DNA from: CAVXUB01 sp963764805 | GTDB taxonomy: Bacteria; Actinomycetota; Acidimicrobiia; Acidimicrobiales; Bog-793 | Reading direction: 5' to 3' | Length of the DNA: 64,000 nt | Assembly: GCA_963764805.1 (NCBI GenBank) | Contig: CAVXUB010000001.1 | Location: forward strand, 930,001 to 994,000 | In this document: in pieces, positions 18,127-27,497 of the stretch | How positions within the stretch are numbered: position 1 is the stretch's first letter | Layout: every line of letters begins with the position of its first letter | Notes under the pieces: model-generated | Seen by the model: only the letters and a program-made list of their open reading frames with translations | Databases searched by the model: none | Told to the model about the DNA's origin: nothing | Made by a program: the position numbers and the translations under genes

Positions 18127-18434
18127 TTCCTATCCCCTCTCGTTCCGGCGCCTCTCGTAGGCGACCCGACGATCTCAGGATGCGCCTGCGAGCTGGCTTG
18201 GCGGAACGGCTCGGGCGGGGGAATCGGCCGCCCGCCGGGAGGGCCTTTCCCCCCTCGGTGGCGGGTAGCTGGCGGGTAGCCGGCGGACGGCGGCGGGTGG
18301 CTTGCGGCAGCCGCTCCGAAACGGGCCACGGGTGATATGGACTTGGGCCGCCGGCTCGGGTATAAGTCGTGAGGTTCCGTGTGCCGCCGTGCGGCGTTCG
18401 AGTCGCATCCGCACGAGCCCGATAGGGAGGTCGG
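18127..18434. other. Intergenic region between divergent genes
   Basis: This 308-bp stretch separates the leftward DUF4190 gene from the rightward gene at 18435. It contains G-rich direct repeats (GGCGGGTAGC twice near 18262-18281) and the promoter listed separately. I see no coding sequence in it. Confidence 0.6.
18338..18366 (+). promoter_or_regulatory. Sigma-70-like promoter for the gene at 18435
   Basis: TGGACT (18338-18343) and TATAAG (18361-18366) are separated by 17 bp and match the -35 and -10 consensus at 4 and 5 of 6 positions. A transcript from here would have a leader of about 60 nt before the TTG start. Confidence 0.5.
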
Positions 18435-19481
18435 TTGATCCTCGGCCAGGTCGCATCGGTCAGGCGAGGGGACCGTAGTGGTGAGGCGGAGCCGGATAGG
18501 TTCGCGGCTGCTCGGGCGGTCGCGGATGCCGTCCTCTACGAGGGCATCGTTCTCTACCCCTCCAGAAGGGCTCCGAGGCGGGACCAGTACCGCTGGCAGT
18601 TCGGGGCCCTGATGCCACGGCCCTACGCCGAGGCGCATGCCTCCGAACGCTGGGCCGCCCGTACCGAGTGCCTGGCCGCCGCCGGCTCGGGCGCCACCAT
18701 CTCGGCACGGCTGCGCGCCCTCCAGGTGCAAAGACGCACCATCGAGGCGGCCGATCCGACGATCGAGGGCTACATCTCCGTGCCGAGGCTCGACGTGGAA
18801 GGTGTCTCGTGGGTCGCCTGTGACGAGGCGTTCGAAGCATCGATCGATCTCGAGCCGGAAAGCCTCGAGCAGCTGGCGGGCGGCGGGCTGACGCGTAGTT
18901 TCGAGCTCGACGCCTGGTCGGAGGCCGAGGTCATCAGGCGCCCGGACGGCGCCGCCGCCGGGCAGATCGTCCGCCATCGCGACTCCCTCTCGGGACTCGT
19001 CGCCATCTCCGCCTCTCCGGTTCCCCGCAGTCCCGGTCTCACCAGGATCACCGTCCGCATCGAGAACACGACGCCGTGGCCCGAGCCCGGCGAAGCGGGC
19101 AGAGTCACACGGTGCCAGGCGCTCTCGAGGTCGTTGGTGGCGATCCACGTGATGCTCGCCGTCGACGACGGGAGGTTCGTCTCGCTGCTCGACCCGCCGC
19201 CGATGGCTGCCGAGGCCGCAGCGATCTGTAGGAGCGAGGTCACCTACCCGGTTCTCGTCGGGGAGTCGGACGATGTCGTGCTCGCCTCACCGATCATCCT
19301 CTACGACCATCCGCACGTGGCGCCGCAGCAGACGGGCGGCGACCCGCCGAACGGCGAGGTGGATCCGCCGCAGCAGGGAGGGCGGAGCGACGGGCCGTCG
19401 GGCATCGGCAGTCACGGCGAACGGCCACCGGATCCTCGAAGCCAACCGGGCCCAACAGCGCGGATCCGCCTGCTTCGCTGA
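18435..19481 (+). CDS. Hypothetical protein of a family usually found beside NiFe-hydrogenase genes, unusual C-terminus
   Basis: Starts at TTG 18435 with AGGGAGG five bases upstream; 348 residues. The core matches a family I recall from actinobacterial hydrogenase neighbourhoods: ADAVLYEGIVLYPSR, YRWQFGALMPR, ECLAAAGSGATISARLRALQVQ, RITVRIENTTPW, SLLDPPPMAAEAAAICRS and VVLASPIILYDHPHVAP. In relatives the protein goes on with a conserved SPGD.FD.TEIDE segment and a charged helix; here, after HVAPQ, there are only about 55 Pro/Gly/Arg-rich residues and no frame gives the expected tail. The assignment rests on remembered family resemblance, not a search. No hydrogenase genes lie in the window. 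It is soluble, and its function is unknown. Confidence 0.65.
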   Translation: MILGQVASVRRGDRSGEAEPDRFAAARAVADAVLYEGIVLYPSRRAPRRDQYRWQFGALMPRPYAEAHASERWAARTECLAAAGSGATISARLRALQVQRRTIEAADPTIEGYISVPRLDVEGVSWVACDEAFEASIDLEPESLEQLAGGGLTRSFELDAWSEAEVIRRPDGAAAGQIVRHRDSLSGLVAISASPVPRSPGLTRITVRIENTTPWPEPGEAGRVTRCQALSRSLVAIHVMLAVDDGRFVSLLDPPPMAAEAAAICRSEVTYPVLVGESDDVVLASPIILYDHPHVAPQQTGGDPPNGEVDPPQQGGRSDGPSGIGSHGERPPDPRSQPGPTARIRLLR

Positions 19482-19499
19482 CGATCGTTCGCCGGCGTC

Positions 19500-21677
19500 T
19501 CAAACCGCCGAGGACAGCACTCCCACGGGAAGCTCGAGGGCCGACGACAGGAACTCGCGGAGGGGGGCGACGTCCATCGGCCTGGCGAAGTAGTAGCCCT
19601 GCGCAAGATCACAGCCGGCTCCCAGCAGTTCACGCAGCTGCGAGCTGGTCTCCACCCCCTCCGCCACGCAGCGAAGGTTGAACGAGTGCGCCAAGTCGAC
19701 GATCGTCCTCACGAGGATCGACGACTCCTGCAGGCCGTCGTCGGTGGCGGCGACGAAGGAGCGATCGATCTTCAGCTCATCCACCGGAAGGCGCTGCAGG
19801 TAGGCCAGCGAGGAGTAGCCGGTCCCGAAGTCGTCGATCGAGAGCTTGACGCCGAGCATCCTCAACTGCTCGAGGACCGATAGGGCATGGCGGGCGTCCG
19901 TCATGAAGGCTGATTCGGTCAGTTCCAGCACGAGACGTGACGGGTCGAGGCTGGCGTGGGCCAATGCGGCGGCGACGTCCTCGAAGAACCCGCCGTCTTC
20001 GAGCTGGCGCGCCGACACGTTGATGGACACGCTCAGCTCGAGGCCGAACTCGTCGCCGAGTGCACGCACCTGAGCGCAGGCGGCACGCATGAGCCAGCGC
20101 CCGATCGGCACGATCTGGCCATTGGCCTCGGCGGCCGGGATGAAGTCGGTCGGCGGGATCATCCCCCTCTCGGGATGCCGCCAGCGCAGCAATGCCTCGA
20201 CTCCCAGAGTCCGGCCCTCGGCGAGATCGACGATCGGCTGGTAGTGGAGGATGAGCTGGCTGCGCTCGAGCGCCCATGCGAGGTCCGTCCCCAGCTGGTG
20301 ACGACCGATGATCTGATCCTGAACGCCGGTCTGGAGGGTCTCGCAGCGGCCCTTGCCGGCGCTCTTGGCGGCGTACATGGCAACGTCGGCCCGCTGGATG
20401 AGGCCGTCGGCCGAGTCCGTCGGATCGGACGTGGTGACGAGGCCGATGCTCGTCTGCACGATCATCTCGCCGACCCCGATCTGGAACGGCGTCCTGAACG
20501 CCTCCAGCACGCGCTCGGCCACGTCCTCGGTGGCGGAGCGATCGTCTCCTTCCACGATGATCCCGAACTCGTCACCGCCGAGCCGTGAGACTGTCTCGTG
20601 CACTCGCACCGTGTCGCGAAGCCGGAGCCCCACCGCTTGCAGCAAGGCGTCGCCAACGGCATGCCCCTGCCCGTCGTTCACCTGCTTGAAGTCGTCGAGA
20701 TCCAGGAAGAGGACACCGACGGATCCGTTGAGGCGCCCGAGCCGTGCAAGTGCCTGCTCCAGGCGGTCGTGGAACAGCACTCGGTTGGCCAGGCCGGTCA
20801 ATGAATCATGGAAGGCTTGATGGCGTAGCTCCTCCTCGAGGCGCTCGCGCTCGCTCACGTCTCGCCCGTTGAGCACGATCCCGTTGACCGAAGGATCGTG
20901 CACCAGGCTGTGGACCCTGGTCTCCATGGGGACGTAGACGCCGTCGGCACGCCGCATCCGCCAGCGGGTCGTTGCCCTCGACTCCGGCTCGCTGACCCCC
21001 TTGCGGAGGGTCGACTCCCAGGCCGCCCAATCGTCAGGATGCAACAGCTCTCGAAACGTCATCCCGACGAGACGAGACGGTGCCAGCCCGAGGATCTGCG
21101 AGGAAGACGGGCTCTGGTAGTCGATCACGCCCTCGCCCGTGACGATGGTGGTCAAGTCCGAGGAACGCCGGAGGGCCGCCAGCCGCGCCTCTTGCACGTG
21201 GAGGTTGGCTTCCATGGTCCGCCGCAACCGCAGCTCCTCGTGAGCCACGTCCCGCTCCTCCCGCAGGCGGGACAGCAGCCAGGCGATCACCTGACCGAGG
21301 AACACGAACGCGGCGCCACGGGTGAGCCAATCGCTGGCGTTCTGGGCGTAGACGACCCCGTTCGCGAAGTGGTCCGGCATCACAGGGCCCGCCGCGAGGC
21401 CCGACACCACCGCCACGGCGAGCGTCCCCGACTTCCCGAAACGGTAGGCGGCCATCAACACAGGCACCAGGTACCAGAGCGGCGCCACCTTCCCGGCGCC
21501 TCCGAGGTCGTAGCAGAGGAGGTAGGACCCGGCGACCGTGACGGCAATCGCTGCGACGTAGCCCCCGGGCGACACGGTCGTCCCGCGCACGAACAACGAC
21601 TCCATTGGAGCCCAGCGGCGCGCCCTCCGGGCCGTAGCCGATCCAACTGCTTGATTCGATCGCGGTTCGCTGTCCAT
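19500..21677 (-). CDS. Membrane PAS-GGDEF-EAL protein (cyclic di-GMP turnover)
   Basis: The ATG at 21677 follows a GGGGGA and is preferred to the upstream start at 21716; 725 residues. Residues 40-135 hold several membrane segments (YVAAIAVTVAGSYLLCYDL, WYLVPVLMAAYRF, LAVAVVSGLAAG, AAFVFLGQVIAWLL). A coiled linker leads to a PAS domain (about 165-280). The GGDEF domain has DSLTGLANRVLFHDR and RLGGDEF (near 365); the inhibitory-site position reads RVHE rather than RxxD. The EAL domain has VEALLRW (near 493) and IDDFGTGYSSLAYLQRL. Both catalytic signatures are intact, so it may make or degrade cyclic di-GMP in response to a PAS-sensed cue at the membrane. It is divergent from the FtsH-like gene. 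Confidence 0.9.
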   Translation of the reverse strand: MDSEPRSNQAVGSATARRARRWAPMESLFVRGTTVSPGGYVAAIAVTVAGSYLLCYDLGGAGKVAPLWYLVPVLMAAYRFGKSGTLAVAVVSGLAAGPVMPDHFANGVVYAQNASDWLTRGAAFVFLGQVIAWLLSRLREERDVAHEELRLRRTMEANLHVQEARLAALRRSSDLTTIVTGEGVIDYQSPSSSQILGLAPSRLVGMTFRELLHPDDWAAWESTLRKGVSEPESRATTRWRMRRADGVYVPMETRVHSLVHDPSVNGIVLNGRDVSERERLEEELRHQAFHDSLTGLANRVLFHDRLEQALARLGRLNGSVGVLFLDLDDFKQVNDGQGHAVGDALLQAVGLRLRDTVRVHETVSRLGGDEFGIIVEGDDRSATEDVAERVLEAFRTPFQIGVGEMIVQTSIGLVTTSDPTDSADGLIQRADVAMYAAKSAGKGRCETLQTGVQDQIIGRHQLGTDLAWALERSQLILHYQPIVDLAEGRTLGVEALLRWRHPERGMIPPTDFIPAAEANGQIVPIGRWLMRAACAQVRALGDEFGLELSVSINVSARQLEDGGFFEDVAAALAHASLDPSRLVLELTESAFMTDARHALSVLEQLRMLGVKLSIDDFGTGYSSLAYLQRLPVDELKIDRSFVAATDDGLQESSILVRTIVDLAHSFNLRCVAEGVETSSQLRELLGAGCDLAQGYYFARPMDVAPLREFLSSALELPVGVLSSAV

Positions 21678-21925
21678 TTCCCCCGGCTCCGATCCCGTCA
21701 CGCGGGGCCATACCATCTCCTGAGGTTCCTACGTTGTTCCTTGGACGCCCTCCGGCGCCCCGCCACCCGTACTCTGTAAGATCGGCACTGATCTGGGGTT
21801 CTGAAGAAGATTTCGGCTACATCGACCGATTGACGGCGCGATATTTGGGGCAGACACCGGTGCCGATCGCCGCAGGACGTAGCGGCGATCGGCAACCACG
21901 ATCCGGAGGGGGCTTTGAGACCGAG

Positions 21926-23951
21926 GTGCGCACGTTGAGCAACGCCATGCGGCGGGCAAACCGGGAGTCCCGCCCTCCCAAGTCCGATTCCGAAGTGTCA
22001 CCTGCGAGCACTCCCGGCACGCCTGCTCCGGCTATCGCCACCAGTGCTGCCAGTAGCCGGCGGTCCCGCCGTGACATGAGACCGCGGCGCCCGGTCCGCC
22101 CGAGGGCGTCGCAACGTCGGCCCGAGAGCACGACGCACCTGTCGTCGCTCGGCGAGTCGCGGGTGATCGCCGCTCTCACCGCCGACGTCGGCAGGACAAG
22201 GGAGCGGACGCGCCAGCACCGGCTGGCCAAGATCGCCGCCGTCCTGGCGCCGGTGGCCGCGGTTCTCGCCGTGAGGGCCATCCTGTGGCCGGCCCACGTG
22301 ATCGTGCTTCCGCAGCTGACCTCCAACGAAGAACGCTTCCTCCCTGCAGTGATCCTGATCGGGCTCCTGGTCTGCCTGCTCGGCGGTTCCATGCTCGGGG
22401 CGGGCAAGTCTCCCCACGTCCTCTACAGGCCGGGCGAGCTCGGCGTCACGTTCGATGACGTACAGGGCGCCGACGTCGTGGTGGAAGAGGCAGTGAAGAC
22501 CCTCAACCTCTTCCTCGCGCACAAGACCTTCTCCGAGCAGATGGGAGGTAACACGCGGCGGGCGATCCTCTTCGAGGGGCCGCCCGGCACGGGCAAGACC
22601 TATCTCGCGAAGGCGATGGCGAGCGAGGGTGGCGTCCCGTTCCTGTTCGTCTCGTCCTCCGCCTTCCAGTCGATGTACTACGGGCAGACCAACCGCAAGA
22701 TCCGTGCCTACTTCCGGGCCCTCCGCCGCTATGCCCGCCGTGAGGGTGGGGCGATCGGGTTCATCGAAGAGCTCGACGCGATCGGCGCCGCCCGTGGCGG
22801 TCTGGGGACCGGCCGTGGAGACGGCATCGCCGGAGTTGTCAACGAACTGCTGATCCAACTCCAGTCGTTCGAACAGCCGACGGTCGGCGAGCGGCTGCGC
22901 GGAGCGCTGATCGACATGGTCAACTCCTGGCTGCCTGGCGACCGCTCCCTGCACAAGCCCTCGCGCCCGCCCGCCAACATCCTCGTCATCGGTGCCACCA
23001 ATAGGGCGTCCGCGTTTGGACCCGGCTCTGCTGCGCCCGGGGCGTTTTGATCGGAGCATCTACTTCGACCTGCCGACACGCGCCGGCCGGCGGGCGATTG
23101 CCGACTACTACCTCGGCAAGAAGTCGCACGAGGCCGAGCTCGACGATCCCGACCGGCGTGAGATGCTGGCCGCCCTCACGGCCGGCTATTCGCCCGTGCA
23201 GATCGAGCATCTGCTGGACGAGGCCCTCGTCTGGGCCCTCCGCCGCGGTGCCGACCGCCTCAGCTGGGCGGACATCCTCAAGGCCCGGATGACCGCCGAG
23301 ATCGGGCTCGCCCAGCCCGTCGAGTACACCGAGGCCGAGCAGAGGACCATCGCCACCCACGAGGCGGGACATGCCACGGTCGCCTGGCTGGTCGGTAAAG
23401 GTCGTCGCCTCGACGTGCTCACGATCATCAAGCGGAAGGAGTCGCTCGGCCTTCTCTCCCACACCCCGATCGAGGAAAGGTTCACCCGCAGCCGGTCGGA
23501 GAGCGAGGCGCTGATCCAGATCGCCTTCGGCGGGATGGCCGCGGAGGAACTGTTCTTCGGCGAGACGAGCTCAGGAGTATCCGGTGACCTTGCCGCAGCG
23601 ACGCGCCTGGCTTGCGAGATGATCGGCGGCTACGGGATGGGCCACACCCTGATCTCGGCGCTTGCGACCGAGCGCGGTATCGCCGAAGCGGTGCTCTCCA
23701 GCGACGAGGGGCGCCAGGACGTGGAGGCGGTGCTGCGCCAGGCCAAGATCACCGCGAGCAATCTCCTGAAGGTGAACCGTCGTGTGGTCGAGGCTCTCCG
23801 CGATGCACTCGTGGAGAGGCAGGAGTTGATCGGCGACGAGATCCGCGAAGTGATCGTCGCCGCCGGCCCGTCGGCCTGGGGATCGCTGGAGCCGGAGCCC
23901 CCGGCGCGCGCCCATCGATACCGCCTCGTGTCGGGCGGCGGCGGCTCCTGA
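21926..23951 (+). CDS. FtsH-like membrane AAA+ zinc metalloprotease, one frameshift
   Basis: The start is uncertain (GTG 21926, ATG 21950 or ATG 22076). A basic, low-complexity N-terminus leads to two membrane helices (AAVLAPVAAVLAVRAIL and FLPAVILIGLLVCLLGGSML). The AAA module follows: Walker A FEGPPGTGKTYLAKAMA, then GAIGFIEELDAIG at the Walker B position, and after a 60-residue insertion ANILVIGATNRAS. At about 23014 one extra T breaks the frame; the next frame continues LDPALLRPGRFDRSIYF, then the peptidase motif THEAGHATVAW and GGMAAEELFFGETSSGVSGD with the third zinc ligand Asp. The Walker B Asp is replaced by Glu and the pore loop reads FQSMYYG, both unlike standard FtsH. Membrane-protein quality control is the family role. 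Confidence 0.85.
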
Positions 23952-23964
23952 TCCAGCCGCCGGG

Positions 23965-24465
23965 CTACAAGCCGGCCGGTCGCTCCCCGCTCCCCTTGTC
24001 AGGGAGCGACCAAGAGGGTATGTCGAGATTGCGTGCGACGTGCCGCAGGAGATCGAGCAGTAGATCGCGCTTGCGGTTCTGCAGTCCGGCGCAGATGGTC
24101 GACTCGAGTCCCATGGCGAGCGTGGTCGCCTCAGCGAGTCGCTTATGGCCCGCCGGCGTCAGGTAGAGGTTCCGGGCACGGCGGTCCGTGGGGTCGGGGC
24201 GCCTCTCGAGCAGGCGCTCTGCCTCCAGGTGGTCGACGATGGCCACCATCGTGCTGGCGGGGATCTGAAGCCGCTCCGCGATCGCCTGCTGAGCGTCTCC
24301 TTCCCAGCGGGCTACTCCCCGCAGGAGGGCGAACTGCCGCGGCTCAAGCCCGATCTCCCCGACGATCTCCCCGAAACGCCTCGACGTCTCCAAGCCCAGC
24401 TGTGACAACGTGAACCCCACCGACTCGGAGCCGCTCACCGATGGTCGCTCAGGCACGCCAGACAC
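23965..24465 (-). CDS. MarR-family transcriptional regulator
   Basis: A 166-residue winged-helix protein: LEPRQFALLRGVARW, AIAERLQIPASTMVAIVDHLEAERLL as the HTH, and RRPDPTDRRARNLYLTPAG as the wing with the conserved D-x-R-x-R. MarR proteins are dimers that usually repress a neighbouring efflux or detoxification gene and release DNA on ligand binding. This one is divergent from an MMPL transporter at 24535, and a 26-bp palindrome lies between them, the classic layout. Confidence 0.88.
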   Translation of the reverse strand: MSGVPERPSVSGSESVGFTLSQLGLETSRRFGEIVGEIGLEPRQFALLRGVARWEGDAQQAIAERLQIPASTMVAIVDHLEAERLLERRPDPTDRRARNLYLTPAGHKRLAEATTLAMGLESTICAGLQNRKRDLLLDLLRHVARNLDIPSWSLPDKGSGERPAGL

Positions 24466-24489
24466 TTTACATCAGGAACCTCTCGTGAT

Positions 24490-24515
24490 AGAACTGTTCG
24501 CGTACGAATGGTTCT
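24490..24515. promoter_or_regulatory. Operator palindrome for the MarR/MMPL divergon
   Basis: AGAACTGTTCG and CGAATGGTTCT form an inverted repeat with 9 of 11 matches around a 4-bp centre. It lies 24 bp from the MarR start and 19 bp from the MMPL start, so one bound dimer could repress both genes. Confidence 0.6.
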
Positions 24516-24534
24516 GCTGAGAAGGATTCCTCCG

Positions 24535-26685
24535 ATGGCTGATCCTCACCGCCCCACCTTCCTCGCCCGCCTGGCCCGGAGCGTGATCCGGCACCGGAGG
24601 CGCGTGCTGCTGATCTGGCTGGCCTGCTTTGCCGTCGGCGGGTACGCCGCCCAGCAGTTGACGAGCCGGCTCAGCTACGACTTCTCGCTGCCGGGACAGC
24701 CTGCGTACGAGACAGGCGTCAAGATCATGGGGATCTTCGGCAACGGCGGCAACAACACGCCGGGGGTGCTGGTCGTGACAGCTCCGCCGGGACAGACCGT
24801 CCACTCGGAGTTGCCGGCGCTCACCCGCGCCTTCGCAGCTGCCGCCCACGCCGTGCCGGCCGTGCGCGTGGTGGACGTGGCGAACACCGGCGATCAGAGT
24901 TTCGTCACCAAGGACGGCAGGACGACCTTCGCCTACCTGTTCGCCCCGCCGAGCTCGGGGTTCGGCTCGAACAAGGCGCTCGACGCCTCCGTGGCCGTGA
25001 TCACGCGCCAGTTGCCCGGCTTCGCGGTCGGCCAGACCGGTGTCGACGCGTTGAGCAGCGGTGGCACCTCGGCCGGCCCGAGCGTGCTCGTCGAGACCCT
25101 CGTCGCCGGGGCCGGTGCACTCGCCATATTGGCGTTCGTGTTCGCCTCGTTCATGGCACTGGTACCTCTGCTCGTGGCCGCAGTGTCGATCCTCTCCACG
25201 TTCCTGGTCCTGCTCGGACTCTCCTACCTCACCTCCGTCTCGTTCATCGTCCAGTTCCTGGTCTCGCTCGTCGGCCTCGGTGTGGCCATCGACTACTCGC
25301 TGCTGCTCGTCACGCGATGGCGCGAGGAGCGCGCCCGCGGCAAGACCAATGAGGAGGCGGTGGTGGCGGCGATGGAGACGGCCGGCCGCTCGGTGCTGCT
25401 GTCGGGCCTGACCGTCGCCATCGGCTTGATGTCGCTGATCATCCTCCCCGTGCCATTCCTCCGCAGCACGGGCCTCGGAGGGATGCTGATCCCGTTGATG
25501 TCGGTGGCGGTCGTCCTCACGCTGTTGCCGGCCCTCCTCGCGGGGGTCGGGCCGCGGTGGGACTGGCCGCGTGTCCGCAACGAGGCGAAGGCAAGCCGGA
25601 TGTGGACTGCTTGGGCGGGCGGCATCGCCCGCCGACCGTGGCTCGCGGCGGCCGCCGCCGTTGTCCTGCTGGGACTGGCGACCTTCCCGGTCTTCCACCT
25701 GCGCGTCGGGCAGACCTCCGCCCAGGCGGAGGCGCAGTCGGGCGCCGCTCACTCGCTCTACCAGCAGCTGCAGACCGGTGGTGTGGCAGCAGGCGTGATC
25801 ACGCCGATGGAGGTGCTGGTGTCGGCAGGAGACGCCGGCCCGACCGTGAAGGCGCTGGCCGCCGCTCCCGGCATCGCGGCAGCGGCTCTGCCTGCCGGTC
25901 TCTCCGGAACCCGGCATGGGCTCTCCGACATCGTCGTCGTGCCGGATGTCGAGACCGTGAACAGCGCCACGCTCGCTCCCGTGCGGGACGCCGAAGCAGC
26001 AGTGGCCGCCTTGCCGGGAGTCGTCGGGGTCTCAGGTGAAGGACCCGGTCAGCAGGCCTTCGCCTCCGCCGTCTACGGCAACACCCCGCTGATGCTGCTG
26101 CTGCTGGCGCTTCTGACGTTCTTGTTGCTGGCCCGCGCCTTGCGCTCGGCGCTCCTCGCGCTGAAGGCGGTGGTGCTCAACCTCGTCTCGCTGGCGGCCA
26201 CCTTCGGCGTGCTGACCTGGTTCTGGCAGGATGGTCATGGGTCCTCGGCGGTCTTCGGGATCCCGGCAACAGGCGCCATCACCTTCTGGGTCCCGATCTC
26301 GGTGTTCGCCTTCCTCTTCGGGCTCTCGATGGACTACGAGGTCTTCATCCTCACCCGCGTTCGGGAGGAGTACGACCGCGGGGCTTCCACGACCGCCTCG
26401 GTAATCGGCGGCCTCGGCCGGACCGGCCGGCTCGTGACGAGCGCGGCCCTGATCCTCTTCCTGGCGTTCGTCAGCCTCGCCTCGGCGCCGATCACCGACG
26501 TGAAGGTGATGGCGACCGGCCTCGGCGTCGGCATCCTGCTCGACGCGACCGTGATCCGCGCCCTGCTGGTCCCATCCATGGTGGTGCTCTTCGGCCGCTT
26601 CAACTGGTGGCTGCCCCGCTCTCTCGCCCGGGTGCTGGCAGTACGGCCCTCCCCGGCGCTCGCCTTGATCGAGGAACAGGCTTGA
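24535..26685 (+). CDS. MMPL-family RND-type membrane transporter
   Basis: The ATG at 24535 is chosen over 24508 because AAGGA lies eight bases upstream and because the earlier ATG sits inside the operator. The 716-residue protein has the duplicated MMPL/RND layout: one helix (VLLIWLACFAVGGYAAQQL), an outer domain, five helices (including FLVSLVGLGVAIDYSLLLVT), then the same again (LMLLLLALLTFLLLARAL, ISVFAFLFGLSMDYEVFILT). The paired D-Y motifs in the fourth and tenth helices (AIDYS, SMDYE) are the proton-relay sites. MMPL proteins export lipids or drugs using the proton gradient. With a MarR partner, regulated efflux is likely. Confidence 0.88.
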   Translation: MADPHRPTFLARLARSVIRHRRRVLLIWLACFAVGGYAAQQLTSRLSYDFSLPGQPAYETGVKIMGIFGNGGNNTPGVLVVTAPPGQTVHSELPALTRAFAAAAHAVPAVRVVDVANTGDQSFVTKDGRTTFAYLFAPPSSGFGSNKALDASVAVITRQLPGFAVGQTGVDALSSGGTSAGPSVLVETLVAGAGALAILAFVFASFMALVPLLVAAVSILSTFLVLLGLSYLTSVSFIVQFLVSLVGLGVAIDYSLLLVTRWREERARGKTNEEAVVAAMETAGRSVLLSGLTVAIGLMSLIILPVPFLRSTGLGGMLIPLMSVAVVLTLLPALLAGVGPRWDWPRVRNEAKASRMWTAWAGGIARRPWLAAAAAVVLLGLATFPVFHLRVGQTSAQAEAQSGAAHSLYQQLQTGGVAAGVITPMEVLVSAGDAGPTVKALAAAPGIAAAALPAGLSGTRHGLSDIVVVPDVETVNSATLAPVRDAEAAVAALPGVVGVSGEGPGQQAFASAVYGNTPLMLLLLALLTFLLLARALRSALLALKAVVLNLVSLAATFGVLTWFWQDGHGSSAVFGIPATGAITFWVPISVFAFLFGLSMDYEVFILTRVREEYDRGASTTASVIGGLGRTGRLVTSAALILFLAFVSLASAPITDVKVMATGLGVGILLDATVIRALLVPSMVVLFGRFNWWLPRSLARVLAVRPSPALALIEEQA

Positions 26686-27410
26686 GCTCTTGGGAGGTCG
26701 TGGCGCAGAACCTGCCCGAGCACGGGCACAACCCGATTCACACCGATGAGGGTGCGCGTGCGGCAGGCTTCGAGAGGGCGCTGGTTGCCGGGGTCACCTC
26801 TTATGCGTACTGCTGCCACTGTGTGATCGAGCGTTTCGGGCTGGAGTGGCTGGGTAGGGGCGAGGCGGCCCTTCGCCTGCGGGCGCCGGTGTTCGCGGGC
26901 GACAGGCTGCACATCGAGGTGGAGGAGCGTGAGGACGGGGGGCTCGATCTGGCAGCTTTCGCCGAGCGCGCTGAGAGCGCCCTGGTCGAGGTGTCGGCGT
27001 GGCCGGATGCGGTGACGTCCTACGTGGAGCAGCCGGGTGAGCCGCTGCCGACCGTCGAGCTGTCTCTCGACAAGGACTACGGCGCCGACTACGCGGAGCG
27101 GGCCGGTGATCCTCGATCCTTCACGCCGGCAGCCCGGCTCGTGCACCCCGCGGTGTGGCCGGCAATTGCGAACAGCGTCTTCCAGGCAGAGCTGGCCCGC
27201 GGAGCATGGGTTCACACGAGGAGCCGGATCTGGCACCACTCTGCGGTGAGAGCGGGCGCCGAGGCGGCGGTATCGACCGTCGTCGTGGAGCGCTTCCGGC
27301 GAGGCGGTGAGCGAGCGGTTGCGGATGTCGAGATCCGGGTCGACGGCGAGGTCGTCGCCAGGGTCGAGCACGAGGCGATCGTCGATCTCGCGCCCGACGA
27401 CGCCGGTTAG
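26682..27410 (+). CDS. Hot-dog-fold MaoC-like dehydratase/thioesterase-type protein
   Basis: Starts at a TTG that overlaps the MMPL stop by four bases (TTGA), with GAGGA seven bases upstream, so it is co-translated with the exporter; 242 residues. The early segment HGHNPIHTDEGARAAGFERALVAG is the MaoC hydratase signature (N-P-I-H-x-D...A...GF). It is followed by LRAPVFAGDRLHIEVEER, and the second half repeats a hot-dog-like pattern (FQAELARGAWVHTRS, AAVSTVVVERFRRGGER). MaoC proteins act on acyl-CoA or acyl-ACP thioesters. Pairing with an MMPL exporter suggests a lipid or polyketide link, but this is inference. Confidence 0.72.
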   Translation: MSSWEVVAQNLPEHGHNPIHTDEGARAAGFERALVAGVTSYAYCCHCVIERFGLEWLGRGEAALRLRAPVFAGDRLHIEVEEREDGGLDLAAFAERAESALVEVSAWPDAVTSYVEQPGEPLPTVELSLDKDYGADYAERAGDPRSFTPAARLVHPAVWPAIANSVFQAELARGAWVHTRSRIWHHSAVRAGAEAAVSTVVVERFRRGGERAVADVEIRVDGEVVARVEHEAIVDLAPDDAG

Positions 27411-27497
27411 GGTCGCCGGCGGGGATCGGGACGTGGCGGCCGTATGGAGGCTGGGCCGCCCGGCCGATCACGAACATCGCCCGGTCACAATGTCGTC

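Noticed and set aside
15189..18335. Single rightward frame of 1,048 codons
   Set aside because: Only its early part is the GH1 enzyme after a frameshift; the rest is antisense to the GNAT, FHA and DUF4190 genes.
24472..25917. Leftward 481-codon frame opposite the MMPL gene
   Set aside because: Low-complexity His/Arg/Asp-rich antisense product; the MMPL frame is convincing.
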